NCBI GenBank assembly: GCA_964030785.1
Contig: OZ034972.1
Location: 16,587,183 to 16,651,182 of the forward strand
DNA: 64,000 nt
Direction of reading: 5' to 3'
Source of the DNA: Siderastrea siderea
Taxonomy: Eukaryota > Cnidaria > Anthozoa > Scleractinia > Rhizangiidae
Positions 51,134-59,950 of this stretch are shown piece by piece. The position numbers and the translations under genes are program-made. Position 1 is the stretch's first letter. The number at the start of each line of letters is the position of its first letter. The notes below the pieces were generated by a model. That model was not told the DNA's origin, did not search any database, and saw only the letters and a list, made by a program, of their open reading frames with translations.

Positions 51134-51928
51134 ATGGCCGATGATGATGACCGTCAACCTCCACAAGCGTACGATACCGTGGCCCCCGCCGGTGTTGGGG
51201 CGGCCAGCAGCAATCAAATGTCCCCAAGGGCCTGGCAAGATTTGTATTTGACGGGAGACCAAGAGGTCGCCATAGAGGAAATGCAAGCCGATGCCCTCCA
51301 TCGGCTTATGGAATCCCTCCCCCCTGCCGACGTCATCGCGAGCTGGCCCGATGTGGATGGCGCGCCCCCTTTACAGACCTCTTCCCCCGCAGGGGTAGGA
51401 AGTCCAGGAAGTCAATCATTCCGTAGCATACACACCACCCCGCCGTCTTCCCCGGACACTCCACCTAGTTGGGGAAGTGCAACCTTGACGCCTACTCCTC
51501 GAACAGCGAGAGGTGGTCGGACAGCAGCGGGTGCTGGGGGTGATGGTGGTGGTGGACGTGGCGGTGGTGGACGTGGTGGTGGTGGTGGTGGTGGACGTGG
51601 TGGTGGTGGTGGTGGACGTGGCGGTGGTGGTGGTGGTGCTGGTGGCGGTGGTGGTGGTGGTCGTCGTGGAGGGGGTGGACGACGTGGACGACGAACCCCC
51701 ACTTCACCTGCCTCCACCTCTCGAGGATCTTGGAGTCCTGGCAGACAGCCTCGTACCTTGCGTCAAGCGGATTTACAATGACGTTTACGGATGATGTTAC
51801 AAGATCAAGAACAATTAGCCCAAGGTCGAGATATTTCCACTGTCACCATGACCAATAGCATTGTGACCAGTTATAAACAGGGAGGAGCACCGAGCGTACA
51901 AACTTCTTCGTCCCGGGTTTCGCCGTGA
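51134..51928 (+). pseudogene. Gly/Arg-rich late-type protein with a premature stop
   Basis: From the ATG at 51,134 the frame encodes an acidic start (MADDDDRQPPQ), a helical part, a Pro/Ser region and a long run of Gly with spaced Arg (RGG-type). A TGA at 51,779 stops it after 215 codons. In-frame coding continues to a TGA at 51,926 whose last base begins the next gene's ATG, an overlap typical of this element, so the first stop is probably secondary. The older copy (63,060-63,740) has a sense codon there. RGG tracts bind RNA or DNA in many proteins. The Gly run is a GGT minisatellite and may be expanded. Confidence 0.55.
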
Positions 51929-52536
51929 TGAAAACCGTCGTGTCGTTATTGAATGGATCGAAACATCATGGCCTTCAATTCCCCCCGGAATTGTTACAAC
52001 GCATGGATTCCTTGTATGCCTTTTACCATCAACAATGGTTGTGTTATCGAAAAATGTTGAATCATTTCAAGTGTATCAATGCCTTGTTCAATGGCATGGC
52101 GTTACTCTTGGTGGCCGCAGGCATGATTGCTGGACCGCTTTTGGAAAACAGTACGTTGGTGGCATGTTTGGCGGCGGTGGGGACGGTCGTCAAAGGATGG
52201 AATGATTTTAAACAATACCGATTTAAAGTGACCATGAGTCGGTTTGCGTTTACCACCTATGCTAAAGCCTTGACCGAATTGAAAACCCATGTCCGTGGTG
52301 TTCCCTTGGAGGATCTGGAACGATTTTTAATCAAGATGCAAACCTTGGATGATACCATTGTGGATTTCACCCCTCCGTTACCCAAACGATGTCTCCAAGA
52401 TTACCACCGTCATTTTGTGTACCAACCCGTGGAAGCCCTATGCTATGTGGACGGATGTCCTCGTCCCTTGAGACCCAAAGATTATTGGATAGATAAAAAG
52501 CCGCTCCCTCCCAGCCCCACACTCTTAGAACCATAG
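51928..52536 (+). CDS. Two-helix membrane protein (SLATT-like arrangement)
   Basis: 202 residues from the ATG that overlaps the preceding TGA. An N-terminal helix with aromatic residues (YAFYHQQWLCYRKML) leads into two adjacent membrane segments (about residues 52-69 and 73-90). Then comes a long amphipathic helical part (FKVTMSRFAFTTYAKALTEL) and a Cys/Pro-rich end. The helix - two membrane spans - helix plan resembles SLATT-type domains, known as membrane effectors next to nucleotide-sensing systems. That is an architectural analogy only. It could instead be a virion membrane or entry-related protein. A frame-disrupted homologue lies in the older element (62,134-62,925), so the gene is ancestral. 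Confidence 0.55.
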   Translation: MKTVVSLLNGSKHHGLQFPPELLQRMDSLYAFYHQQWLCYRKMLNHFKCINALFNGMALLLVAAGMIAGPLLENSTLVACLAAVGTVVKGWNDFKQYRFKVTMSRFAFTTYAKALTELKTHVRGVPLEDLERFLIKMQTLDDTIVDFTPPLPKRCLQDYHRHFVYQPVEALCYVDGCPRPLRPKDYWIDKKPLPPSPTLLEP

Positions 52537-52811
52537 CCCCCCGAAGAAGACCGACAAAAAGAAAAAGAAGAACCCAGCAAGGAGAAGGCATACCTTGGTT
52601 CGTCGACGTGAAAAAGGGGTATGAAGTCACAAGTGATTTGGTCAAGGCCTTGAAAAAACCGCAAATGAGTGCTGCCGAAGGGAGAAAGATCGTATCGGGG
52701 TACAAACAACAATATCAAGCGTATAAAAGACGAGGGGGTACCAAAGGGTACAACAGTTGGTTGATCGACAAAGGCTATGCCAAAAAACCCAAAACGTGTT
52801 GTATCCAATGA
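52533..52811 (+). CDS. Basic small protein, start codon lost
   Basis: The coding frame continues upstream of its only GTG (52,608) to ATAGCC at 52,533, with an Arg/Lys-rich leader (RRRPTKRKRRTQQ). In the older copy the same place reads ACCATGG, an ideal start, so ATG seems to have become ATA here. The body contains VTSDLVKALKKP and WLIDKGYAKKPKT. It may be a small DNA-binding or virion protein. It overlaps the previous stop and the next ATG. Confidence 0.45.
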   Translation: MAPRRRPTKRKRRTQQGEGIPWFVDVKKGYEVTSDLVKALKKPQMSAAEGRKIVSGYKQQYQAYKRRGGTKGYNSWLIDKGYAKKPKTCCIQ

Positions 52812-53125
52812 AACGTCTTCGACGTCAATTACCGTTTTTACGGTCCATGTTACAAGAAGCCAATGGCTCCAAACGTCAAGATTTGTTACAACATGCCAAT
52901 GCCGATCAAATCAATGCTGTGAGTGAACTGGTCTTGAACTTCTTAAAAAACAAGATTCCTGTGACCCCACCCATGCTGGCCAAACTTCGACCCTATAAAA
53001 AGGTGCTACGTGATTTGGGACGTCGTCGACATTCCGTGAAAAAACGTCGTCAGTGGTTAGTCCAACAAAAAGGACGCGGGTTGTTTCAAGGACTATATCA
53101 CGTGTTATGTCAATGTGTTCGTTAA
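52808..53125 (+). CDS. Basic core-like protein with GG-type site, Polinton family
   Basis: 105 residues from the ATG overlapping the preceding stop. It has a helical first half (HANADQINAVSELVLNFLKN) and a basic second half (LRPYKKVLRDLGRRRHSVKK, then QWLVQQKGRG). This matches a protein family common in marine invertebrate Polintons, which usually ends with a QKGG-hydrophobic segment reminiscent of a maturation site. Here the site reads QKGRG, so cleavage may be lost. The role is unknown, probably genome condensation or capsid assembly. Confidence 0.55.
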   Translation: MKRLRRQLPFLRSMLQEANGSKRQDLLQHANADQINAVSELVLNFLKNKIPVTPPMLAKLRPYKKVLRDLGRRRHSVKKRRQWLVQQKGRGLFQGLYHVLCQCVR

Positions 53126-53337
53126 CGCTTGCCACGTGGATGTGTCTGTTACAAGAGGCCAATCGGGCCACCGACAAGTGGAAAGACGAGTGTTATTATT
53201 GGAAGCATAAATATCACCTGTTGCATCGAGAGTACCAACATATCTTAAAGTCCCGTCTTTGTGAGAGCTGTCGTACCGTGGAAGACGGGGAACTTTGCCC
53301 CGATTGTAGTCAACAACCATGGATGAGGTCTACATGA
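53107..53337 (+). CDS. Small zinc-ribbon-like protein
   Basis: 76 residues starting within the end of the preceding gene. A helical, Trp/Tyr/His-rich part (WKDECYYWKHKYHLLHREYQ) is followed by C52-x2-C55 and C64-x2-C67 (CESC and CPDC), a likely zinc site. The same layout occurs in the older element at 61,628-61,813 (two CAEC motifs), so it is a real gene. The next gene's ATG lies inside its last codons. Confidence 0.6.
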   Translation: MSMCSLTLATWMCLLQEANRATDKWKDECYYWKHKYHLLHREYQHILKSRLCESCRTVEDGELCPDCSQQPWMRST

Positions 53338-53971
53338 TTCCCCACAAGGACTTGGAACAACTCATTCAATATTACAAAGGAGACCTCACCGAAAATGCCT
53401 TGTTGAACAAAGCTGCTACGTTAGCCGCCAAAAAACATGTGTTGTTAGCTAACCCCCAATTGCCCCCAGCCCTGGTCAATGCTCAAACCAAACCGTTGAG
53501 TCAAGAATTAACCAAGTTAACCAAACGCATTCGTCAATTTCCTGGCGGGGTGGGGGTTGGTGCACCGGGTGGCCCGCCAGGCGAAGAAGGCGAGGAAGAA
53601 GCCGGGGATTTGGTGACGGGACCCGTGGAACAATGGTTGAAGCGCATGATAAAAGGCAGCCCGTCGACTCCCAAACCTCCCATTACCCCTGCAACCAAGA
53701 AAGGCAAAGGAGCAGCCACCACCAGTAAAATTCCCATTGTCAAGAAAGGGAGCCCATCCACCAGTCGAGGGGATATCCGGTCGCGTTTAGAAGCCATTCG
53801 AGAACAGCGCAGACCTTGGAAAAAAAATTAGCTGAGAGTCCTTGGGGCAAAGGCAAAGGCAAAGGCAAAGCACCTGCCCGAGAAGTGGAACGATTGAAAC
53901 CCTTACCCGGTTGGGAAGATTGGGCCCGAGGCAAAAAGTTACGACGTCGATTGGATTACGACAGTGACTAA
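53319..53971 (+). pseudogene. Polinton late-type scaffold-like protein, frameshifted at an A8 run
   Basis: 170 residues are open from 53,319: MDEVYMIPHKDLEQLIQYYK, then LLNKAATLAAKK, a Gly/Glu-rich linker and repeated SPSTP segments. The frame ends at 53,831, but the conserved tail (LPGWEDWARGKKLRRRLDYD) follows in another frame up to 53,971. The break is at a run of eight A (53,820-53,827); the older copy has seven A there. So this is either one inserted base or a site where transcript or ribosome slippage could restore the tail. The family is common in invertebrate Polintons; its function is not known to me. Confidence 0.65.
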
Positions 53972-53976
53972 AAAAG

Positions 53977-54336
53977 ATGCCCACCAAGAGGAGGAGAAGG
54001 GGTATCAAACGGAAACGCACCCAACGAGGAAGAGCCTTGGATGTACAAAAATGGATTGCTAAAACGGGGAAGGAATTTCATTGGCCTGGTTATCAGTACA
54101 TGGGCCCTGGCACACATTTGGCCAAACGTCTGAAACGTGGGGATCCAGGGATCAATCGCTTGGACCAGATTGCTAAACAACACGACATTGATTACAGCCG
54201 TGCCAAGAATTTGCAAGATAAATGGAAAGCCGATACGAAGATGATCCAAGCCATTGATCGATTACCCGGCAAGAAAACCAAGACGGAACGTGTGGTCAAA
54301 AAAATCATGCAAGCCAAGAAACGTTTAAAATTGTAA
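53977..54336 (+). CDS. Parvovirus-like phospholipase A2 virion protein
   Basis: 119 residues from an ATG. After a basic leader, WPGYQYMGPGTHLAKRL holds the calcium-loop GPGT (43-46). KQHDIDYS carries the catalytic H69-D70 pair and Y73. This is the compact PLA2 fold of parvovirus VP1 and of some Polinton/adintovirus proteins, where it helps particles cross an endosomal membrane. A Lys-rich tail follows. The frame is intact, and the older element has a homologue with the catalytic pair kept. An AATAAA lies 35 bp after the stop (54,371). Confidence 0.85.
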   Translation: MPTKRRRRGIKRKRTQRGRALDVQKWIAKTGKEFHWPGYQYMGPGTHLAKRLKRGDPGINRLDQIAKQHDIDYSRAKNLQDKWKADTKMIQAIDRLPGKKTKTERVVKKIMQAKKRLKL

Positions 54337-54370
54337 ATTTAATGACACCCCAGTTACATGTTGAGTAAAA

Positions 54371-54376
54371 AATAAA
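54371..54376 (+). terminator. Polyadenylation signal closing the plus-strand late block
   Basis: AATAAA followed by GT-rich sequence (TGTCACTGTCTCATTTTG). It lies between the last plus-strand virion gene and the convergent minus-strand gene. Confidence 0.65.
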
Positions 54377-54431
54377 AATGAAAATGTCACTGTCTCATTT
54401 TGTTCATGAGTTGTGTCTTCAAAAAAGTTCT

Positions 54432-54545
54432 ACCACAATGTTCTGCCAAAATACTGAGACGATTCAATGTTCTGCCAAAATACTAAGAGATGTTCTGCCA
54501 AAATACTGAGACGATTCAATGTTCTGCCAAAATACTGAGACGAGG
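54432..54545. repeat. Tandem repeat between convergent genes
   Basis: Four copies of TTCTGCCAAAATACTRAGA, alternately followed by CGATTCAATG, span the gap between the two convergent gene blocks. Non-coding. Confidence 0.85.
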
Positions 54546-54546
54546 G

Positions 54547-55691
54547 TTAAGACACCAAATCATACATCAAATCGACGCCCTCGTCGGGTGACATGTCCTC
54601 CAACAAATCAATAATACCTTGAGGGGGCACCAATGTCTCCAGATCAAAGGAAGAAGAATCCTCGACATCCTTCAGCACCTCGGCCCACTCGTCAGGCGAT
54701 ATGTTCTGCAAAAAGGAAAGGTCGTCCAAGTCCCAGTCAGGGGGTTCCGCAACTTGCATGGCTCCCGAATCCAACTTAAGGAGTTGAACAAAGGACTCCC
54801 TGGGCGATACGTTCGTATCCTCAGATTCGAGCGAGTCACAAAAGGCTTTGATATACGCTGTCACAGCTGTGTGTCCCGATTTCAAATAATCCGTAAGGGG
54901 GATGGTTAGTGTCAAAGGTCCTAAGGCATTCAATTTCTCTGCCGTTCTCTTTTTCTCCACAAGGTGGACTCGACGGCGTCTCTGTTTCTCCCTCAACAGC
55001 TCTCGATGGGCCTCCCGATATTGTTGCTCATACGCCAGACGCTGTTCCCGATTGTTTTCCCGGTAGCGCTTTTGCTTCTCCGCCAGCTGGGGTCGATTTT
55101 TTCCCGGTAGCACTTATTGTACCCCGCCAGCTGGCTTCGATTTTTTTCCCGGTAGCACTTTCGGTACTCCACCAGATGGGCTCGATTTTTTTCTCGGTAG
55201 CGCTTATTGTACTCCGCCAAGCGCTCTCGATGCCTTGCCCGGTAGCGCTTTTTGTTCTCCGCCACGCGGGCTCGATATTTTTCCCGGTAACACTGGTCGG
55301 CCACCGCTATGAAGTCTCGATGTGTTTCTCGGTACTTTTTTTTCGAGGCGGTTACTTTCTCGGGGTGTTCGGCCCGGTACCGTGCACATTTGGCGATGTT
55401 GCGTGATCGTTTCGTCCGATACCGTTGGTTCGAGGCGGCTATGCGGTCGGGATGCCTGGCCCGGTACCTGGCTTGGGAGGCCTGTCGCCTTGCTTGCTTA
55501 ACCCTGAGGTCTGCCAGTTCGTAGTCGTGGTGGGGGTCATAGTCGTCGTGGGGGTCATAGTCGTCGTGGGGGTCATAGTCGTCGTCGTAGGGGTCATCGT
55601 CATCGTCGTCGCTTTGTTGGTAGTTGACTGGGGGTCTGCGACGGTGGCTGCAACGGTAACTGCGGGGACGGGACTCTCTTTCTGCAAGCAT
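54547..55691 (-). pseudogene. Repeat protein with Tyr/Arg-rich 20-residue units, frameshifted
   Basis: From an ATG at 55,691 the minus strand encodes an Asp-rich stretch (SDDDDDDPYDDDYDP). About nine units of roughly 20 residues follow, with a consensus like RYREKNRAHLAEYNK, encoded by a 60-bp tandem repeat. The frame breaks near 55,080; the last units and an acidic C-terminal domain (PPDWDLDDLSFLQNISPDEW, two such motifs) continue to 54,547. An acidic D/L-rich end of this kind can act as a transcription activator, so a regulatory protein is possible. The function is inferred only. It overlaps the gene at 55,600-56,031 in another frame. Confidence 0.5.
55030..55500. repeat. 60-bp coding tandem repeat
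   Basis: About eight units built around CCCGGTAGCGCTTNTTGTNC and CGATTTTTTTCCCGG encode the 20-residue repeats of the minus-strand protein. Units differ by substitutions; single-base indels here probably caused the frame break near 55,080. Confidence 0.8.
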
Positions 55692-56031
55692 TGGGCGATG
55701 GTGGCGGTGCTGGCGGAGGTGTCAGTGGGCGCTTGAACTGGTACCTCCAATAGGGACAACAAAAATCCAACCCCTCCACGAACCACTCGCACGTCAGTTG
55801 GGGATAATGACTCGGGGTCCAATGCTCTCGCACGTAGGTGGCTCGTGCTGCCTGGGCTGCCTGGGCTACCTGTCTGAATCGCTTTCTTTCCTCCTCCAAC
55901 AGCTCACCAAACTCAGTAACGCCTTGGTCCAACACCAACTCCACCTTCACTTTCTTCAAGATTTCCTCCACCTCGAGATCAGCTTCAAGGTCTTCGAATT
56001 TTTCCAACAACTTCTCATGAACAGAGTCCAT
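55600..56031 (-). CDS. Divergent early-type gene of unknown function
   Basis: The ATG at 56,031 is chosen because a TATA box lies 30-40 bp upstream (56,061-56,070) and the extension beyond it is low-complexity. The product, 143 residues, has an acidic helical start (EKLLEKFEDLEADLEVEEIL). Next come a basic helix and a conserved block, LTCEWFVEGLDFCCPYWRYQ, shared with the older element at 38,740-38,800. A Pro-rich tail ends it. It is read away from polymerase B. Gene order and promoter suggest early expression. It may once have been continuous with the 20-residue-repeat protein. Confidence 0.55.
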   Translation of the reverse strand: MDSVHEKLLEKFEDLEADLEVEEILKKVKVELVLDQGVTEFGELLEEERKRFRQVAQAAQAARATYVREHWTPSHYPQLTCEWFVEGLDFCCPYWRYQFKRPLTPPPAPPPSPNACRKRVPSPQLPLQPPSQTPSQLPTKRRR

Positions 56032-56060
56032 CTTGAGATGACTCACCTCCGAGGTTCGAT

Positions 56061-56229
56061 CTCTTTTATAGTGTCTCATTCGTTCCCGTGATGCATGGTG
56101 GGCCCATCTAAGGAGGGGGGAGGGGGGTCCCCCCACCCCTTCCCCTCCCTCCCTGGGGCACCCTGTGCCCTGGTTAGTGATTGGTCCACCCCCTTCTCCC
56201 ACGTGACCTTTATTTCTCTATAAAAAACG
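56061..56229. promoter_or_regulatory. Bidirectional promoter between the divergent gene and polymerase B
   Basis: The minus strand has TATAAAAGAG at 56,061-56,070, 30-40 bp from its ATG. The plus strand has CTATAAAAAACG at 56,218-56,229, 30-42 bp from the ATG at 56,260. Between them lie an inverted CCAAT box (GTGATTGGTCC, about 56,177) and a CACGTG E-box (about 56,200). The older element keeps the same divergent layout. Confidence 0.7.
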
Positions 56230-56259
56230 AGCCCCGACCTCCAGCTAGTTCATCTGATC

Positions 56260-59252
56260 ATGTCCTCTCGCCAAGAGCAGGAGGCGGCGGGGCCCAGTGG
56301 CCTCGACCACCATGAGGTGCTCCAATTACTGGGTCTCAACACCTCGGACTCTGAGAAAGAAGAAGAGACGGCAGCGAATTCCTGTGATGAACCTTTGTTA
56401 CGCACCGAAGAGATGGTGGACAGTGACGAGGATGAAATCTGTCAAGAGGCCTTGGATCGTTTCGAACGGCTACGTGCCTTTCAAACCCACCTCCTTCAAC
56501 AAAGTGGTGGAGGTTTGGATGCCAGTGCGGAGGGCGCCTTCGAGTTTAAGTTAGGCAATTATGTCGACCGTATCAGCCCGCGAATGGGTGTTCGTGAACG
56601 TCATTTCAACACCCGTTTACACCAAACGGGGAACTTGATTCCAGATCAAAACATCAAGGAAGCCCTACAAGATGGTTTACGTCGAGCAGTGAATCAAGTG
56701 TTAGCCACCACGCCTGACCTCGACGATCAAGATCGCCTCTACTTCACCATCGGTTCAAACCGCTTACATAATAACTTCCAGGGCTGGGGATTACGTGCTG
56801 GTGAATGGCGTGAAGACGGGGAGCGTGTGGAGGCCCTGTTCCACCGTTTAGCGCAAGCCCTCAACAGCAATGAACAATTCAAAATGGATGACTCCTTTCA
56901 ATTACCATTACTCAAGTCCATCATTCCCCTCAGGGAACCGGCAGTCGACGCCAGAACAAACCCGGCCACCCCACCATGCAACTATTGACGAGTCAGAAAC
57001 GGAGTGTCATCCGCATCCAAAACAGGGATGAACTCTGTTGTGCTAGAGCCCTCGTCACTGCCAAAGCCAGAGTGGACCAGCACCCGAACTACCACAGCAT
57101 TCGCCAGGGAGGCAAACTGCAAAGGGAACTCGCGTTGCGGCTCCATGACGAAGCTCGCGTCCCTCCAGGTCCTTGCAGCTACGAGGCTTTGACGGCCTTC
57201 AGTGAGGCCCCGTCCGTGACCGGCTACCAGATCATCCTGGTGGATGCTCACCGGTCTTATCACATCACCACCTTTGGAGACACCCAAGACAAACAATTGA
57301 TCCTCTTGCACCACCAAGGCCATTACGATGTCATTACCCGTTTACCAGGATTTTTCGGGTCCAGTTATGTCTGTGCCCACTGTTGGAAACCCTATGACCA
57401 TGAGGGACGACGTCGATGCACCAAACGAAAAGACCATTGCAGGGCCTGTTGCCAAAAAGAGTGCCCTGATTTCCTTCATGCTTACCCTCGAGGCCAGAAA
57501 GCCACCCAACGTTGCACCAGTTGTCATCGGGACTTTTTCGGAGACACTTGCCTCCAAGCACATCTCGTCAAGGACCACACTGGCAAACCCGTGCTCCATG
57601 TGGACGGTTTCGATGTCACTACCAACACTGTCTACGAATTTCACGGCTGTTTCTGGCATGGATGCCTCCGCCATTATCCCAACCGTCACGAAAAACATCT
57701 GCGCCACTGTGATCGAACCATGCAAGATGTCAACGAGACCACGCAACAAAGGACCCAAACGCTTCGCGCCCAAGGGTACACCGTTGTGGAAATGTGGGGA
57801 TGCGATTGGAGAAGTCTCAAAGACACCTCACTTGACATCCGTACGTTTGTAGCTAACCTTCAAAGCACAAAAGACCTGAATCCACGCGACGCTTTCTGTG
57901 GAGGACGTACCAATGCGGTGAAATTGTACCATCAGGTGACCCCCAACCAAAAGATCCATTACATCGATGTCACCTCCTTGTACCCTTGGGTCAACAAGAC
58001 GCGTGTCTACCCTAAAGGACATCCTACCTTCATTTCACAACCGGGTCACACGGACATCCATCAGTACTTCGGGCTGATTCATTGCCAAATCCTGCCTCCC
58101 CATGACCTCTACCATCCCGTCCTGCCTTACCGTCATGACAGCAAACTGCTCTTTCCACTCTGTGCCAGTTGTGTGAAAGAAGAAATGGAAAAAAGGCCTT
58201 TAGAGAGATGTGCGGAATGCAACCACACCGACGAGCAACGCGCCCTGACCGGGACATGGTGCAGTCCAGAATTGTCTAAAGCGGTCGACTTAGGATACGA
58301 AGTCCACTACATTTACGAAGTCTGGCATTTTGAAGAAACTTGTGAGGGACTGTTCCGAGACTACGTCAACACTTGGTTGAAAATCAAGCAAGAAGCCAGT
58401 GGGTGGACCGCCGAAGTAGAAACAGAGGAACAAAGACAGGCCTACATCGAAGATTATTACAAGCATGAGGGCATCCGCCTGGAGTACGACAAGATCCAAA
58501 AGAATCCAGGGTTACGTACCCTTGCTAAAATGATGCTTAATTCCATGTGGGGCAAGTTTGGACAACGTCTTAACAAAACCCAAGTCCAAGAATTTGATGA
58601 CCCCCAAGCCTTTCATCGATTTTTGGACACCGATAGCTTGGATGTACGTCACGTGTCCATTATGAATGACCAAATGGTGTAGGTCCATTACCAGCACCAA
58701 AAGGAAGACATCCCCGTCTCACCCAACCTGAACATCTTCATCGCCTGTTTCACTACCTGTTGGGCCCGTCTCAAACTGTACCAGGCATTGGAACAGTTGG
58801 GGGAACGTGTCCTCTACTACGACACGAACTCTGTTATTTTCTTGGAGGACAAGGGTCAAACCAAGCCGGCCTTGGGCAATTACCTCGGAGAGTTTACGAG
58901 TGAATTAGATGATGACGACTACATTGTGGAATTTGTGTCGGGAGGTCCCAAGAATTATGGTTACACCACAAAGAAAGGCAAAGTCGAATGCAAAGTGAGA
59001 GGTTTTCGTCTCAACAGTGAAGGAAAAACGCAATTAAATTATGCTGTCATGCGTCAAAACGTGTTGGATGAAATCCAGAAGCCCCTCCTGAAACCCAGAC
59101 AAACTCCAGTCTACAAAACCCACCAGATTGTCCGGGATCCAAAAACCTATCAACTGTACACGTATCCGGAAAAGAAACAATACCAGCTGGTGTACGACAA
59201 GAGAGTGGTAGATCCCATCAGCTTCAAGACTTACCCCTACGGCTACCTATGA
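56260..59252 (+). pseudogene. polB: Protein-primed DNA polymerase B, inactivated, lacking the exonuclease region
   Basis: From the ATG at 56,260 an acidic start leads into the N-terminal region, which is open to 56,988. A frame change near 56,900-56,940 moves the reading to the frame of 56,976, which includes DELCCARALVTAKA. It continues through a Cys-rich zinc segment, YEFHGCFWHGC (about 57,640), motif A (DVTSLYPW, about 57,965) and motif B (KMMLNSMWGKFG, about 58,526). A TAG at 58,680 interrupts the frame; the remainder is open to 59,252. Motif C reads YYDTNS instead of the canonical D-T-D-S, so a catalytic aspartate is lost. The exonuclease motifs found in the older copy (36,137-37,300) are absent: the junction is at about 57,590. 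Four separate defects show it cannot replicate DNA. Confidence 0.9.
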
Positions 59253-59470
59253 GATGCCTTCTTCGTCGCCCTCTTGCCATCATACTGTGATGTTACTTGC
59301 CTTGACCTCCTCCATTGGATCGCTTACAACATTGTCTTCTGAGTTCACCATAACACTGTCCACAACATCGCGTGGAATGAAACAAAGATCCTGATTTGAA
59401 TGGAACACTCATCAAATGGATTTCGTTTGTAAAACCCAAGGAAATCTGGAATTAAATTATTTTTTGTTTT

Positions 59471-59944
59471 CCAACATGCCGTCGTTTTTTTTTTTCAGTC
59501 CATGGACCTCCCCCGATACGCAAATTGGACTTTGGACTTTGAGCCCGCGTTCCTCCGCGGTTTCGCCCCACCCTGAGCCCGCCATCCCATTTTTCCTACT
59601 GGTCAGTGGTTTCCCACCCAAGCCAGAGGGTACGTCATGTCCGTGTCACGACATGTCCTCTCTTTTCTTCATCTGAGCCCGCGATCCTTTTTTCCCACTG
59701 GTCAGCGGTTTCCCATCCCAAATCACGTGACCTTCCCATTTCCAGTCATTTCTGGTTCCAGTGACGTCATTTCCGGTCATGTGACTTCCCCTTGAGCCCA
59801 CGATCCTTGTGGTCCGTGGTTTCCCGTTTAGCAACCCCTCGACCAATCAGAAGCCAAAAGCTCTCGACCAATCAGAAGCCAGAACAGGGGGTGTGTATGC
59901 AAATTACCGTGGGAAATTTTGCCATACCAGCGTACATTACTACT
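59471..59944. repeat. Terminal inverted repeat, right
   Basis: Complement of 40,559-41,028. It ends CATTACTACT next to the duplicated AACCCG. The same GGGAAACC/GAGCCCGC motif series and paired CCAATCAG boxes are present. The 218 bp between the polymerase end and this repeat hold no gene. Confidence 0.92.
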
Positions 59945-59950
59945 AACCCG
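59945..59950. other. 6-bp target-site duplication, right
   Basis: AACCCG, identical to 40,553-40,558. Confidence 0.92.

Larger units (their letters stand above)
40559..59944 (+). mobile_element. Complete younger Polinton/Maverick (adintovirus-like), 19,386 bp
   Basis: It is bounded by inverted repeats of about 470 bp starting AGTAGTAATG and by the AACCCG duplication. It carries the Polinton hallmark set: retroviral-type integrase, double-jelly-roll major capsid protein, adenovirus-like protease, packaging ATPase and protein-primed polymerase B. It also has two penton-like proteins, small basic virion proteins and a phospholipase. Most genes are on the plus strand and overlap or abut; one gene cluster (54,547-56,031) is on the minus strand. 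It is an old virus-like copy in an animal genome. The polymerase is dead and several other genes carry single lesions. Confidence 0.95.

Noticed and set aside
51412..51794. Pro-, His- or Val-rich frames overlapping the Gly/Arg-rich gene
   Set aside because: Other-frame readings of the GGT minisatellite.
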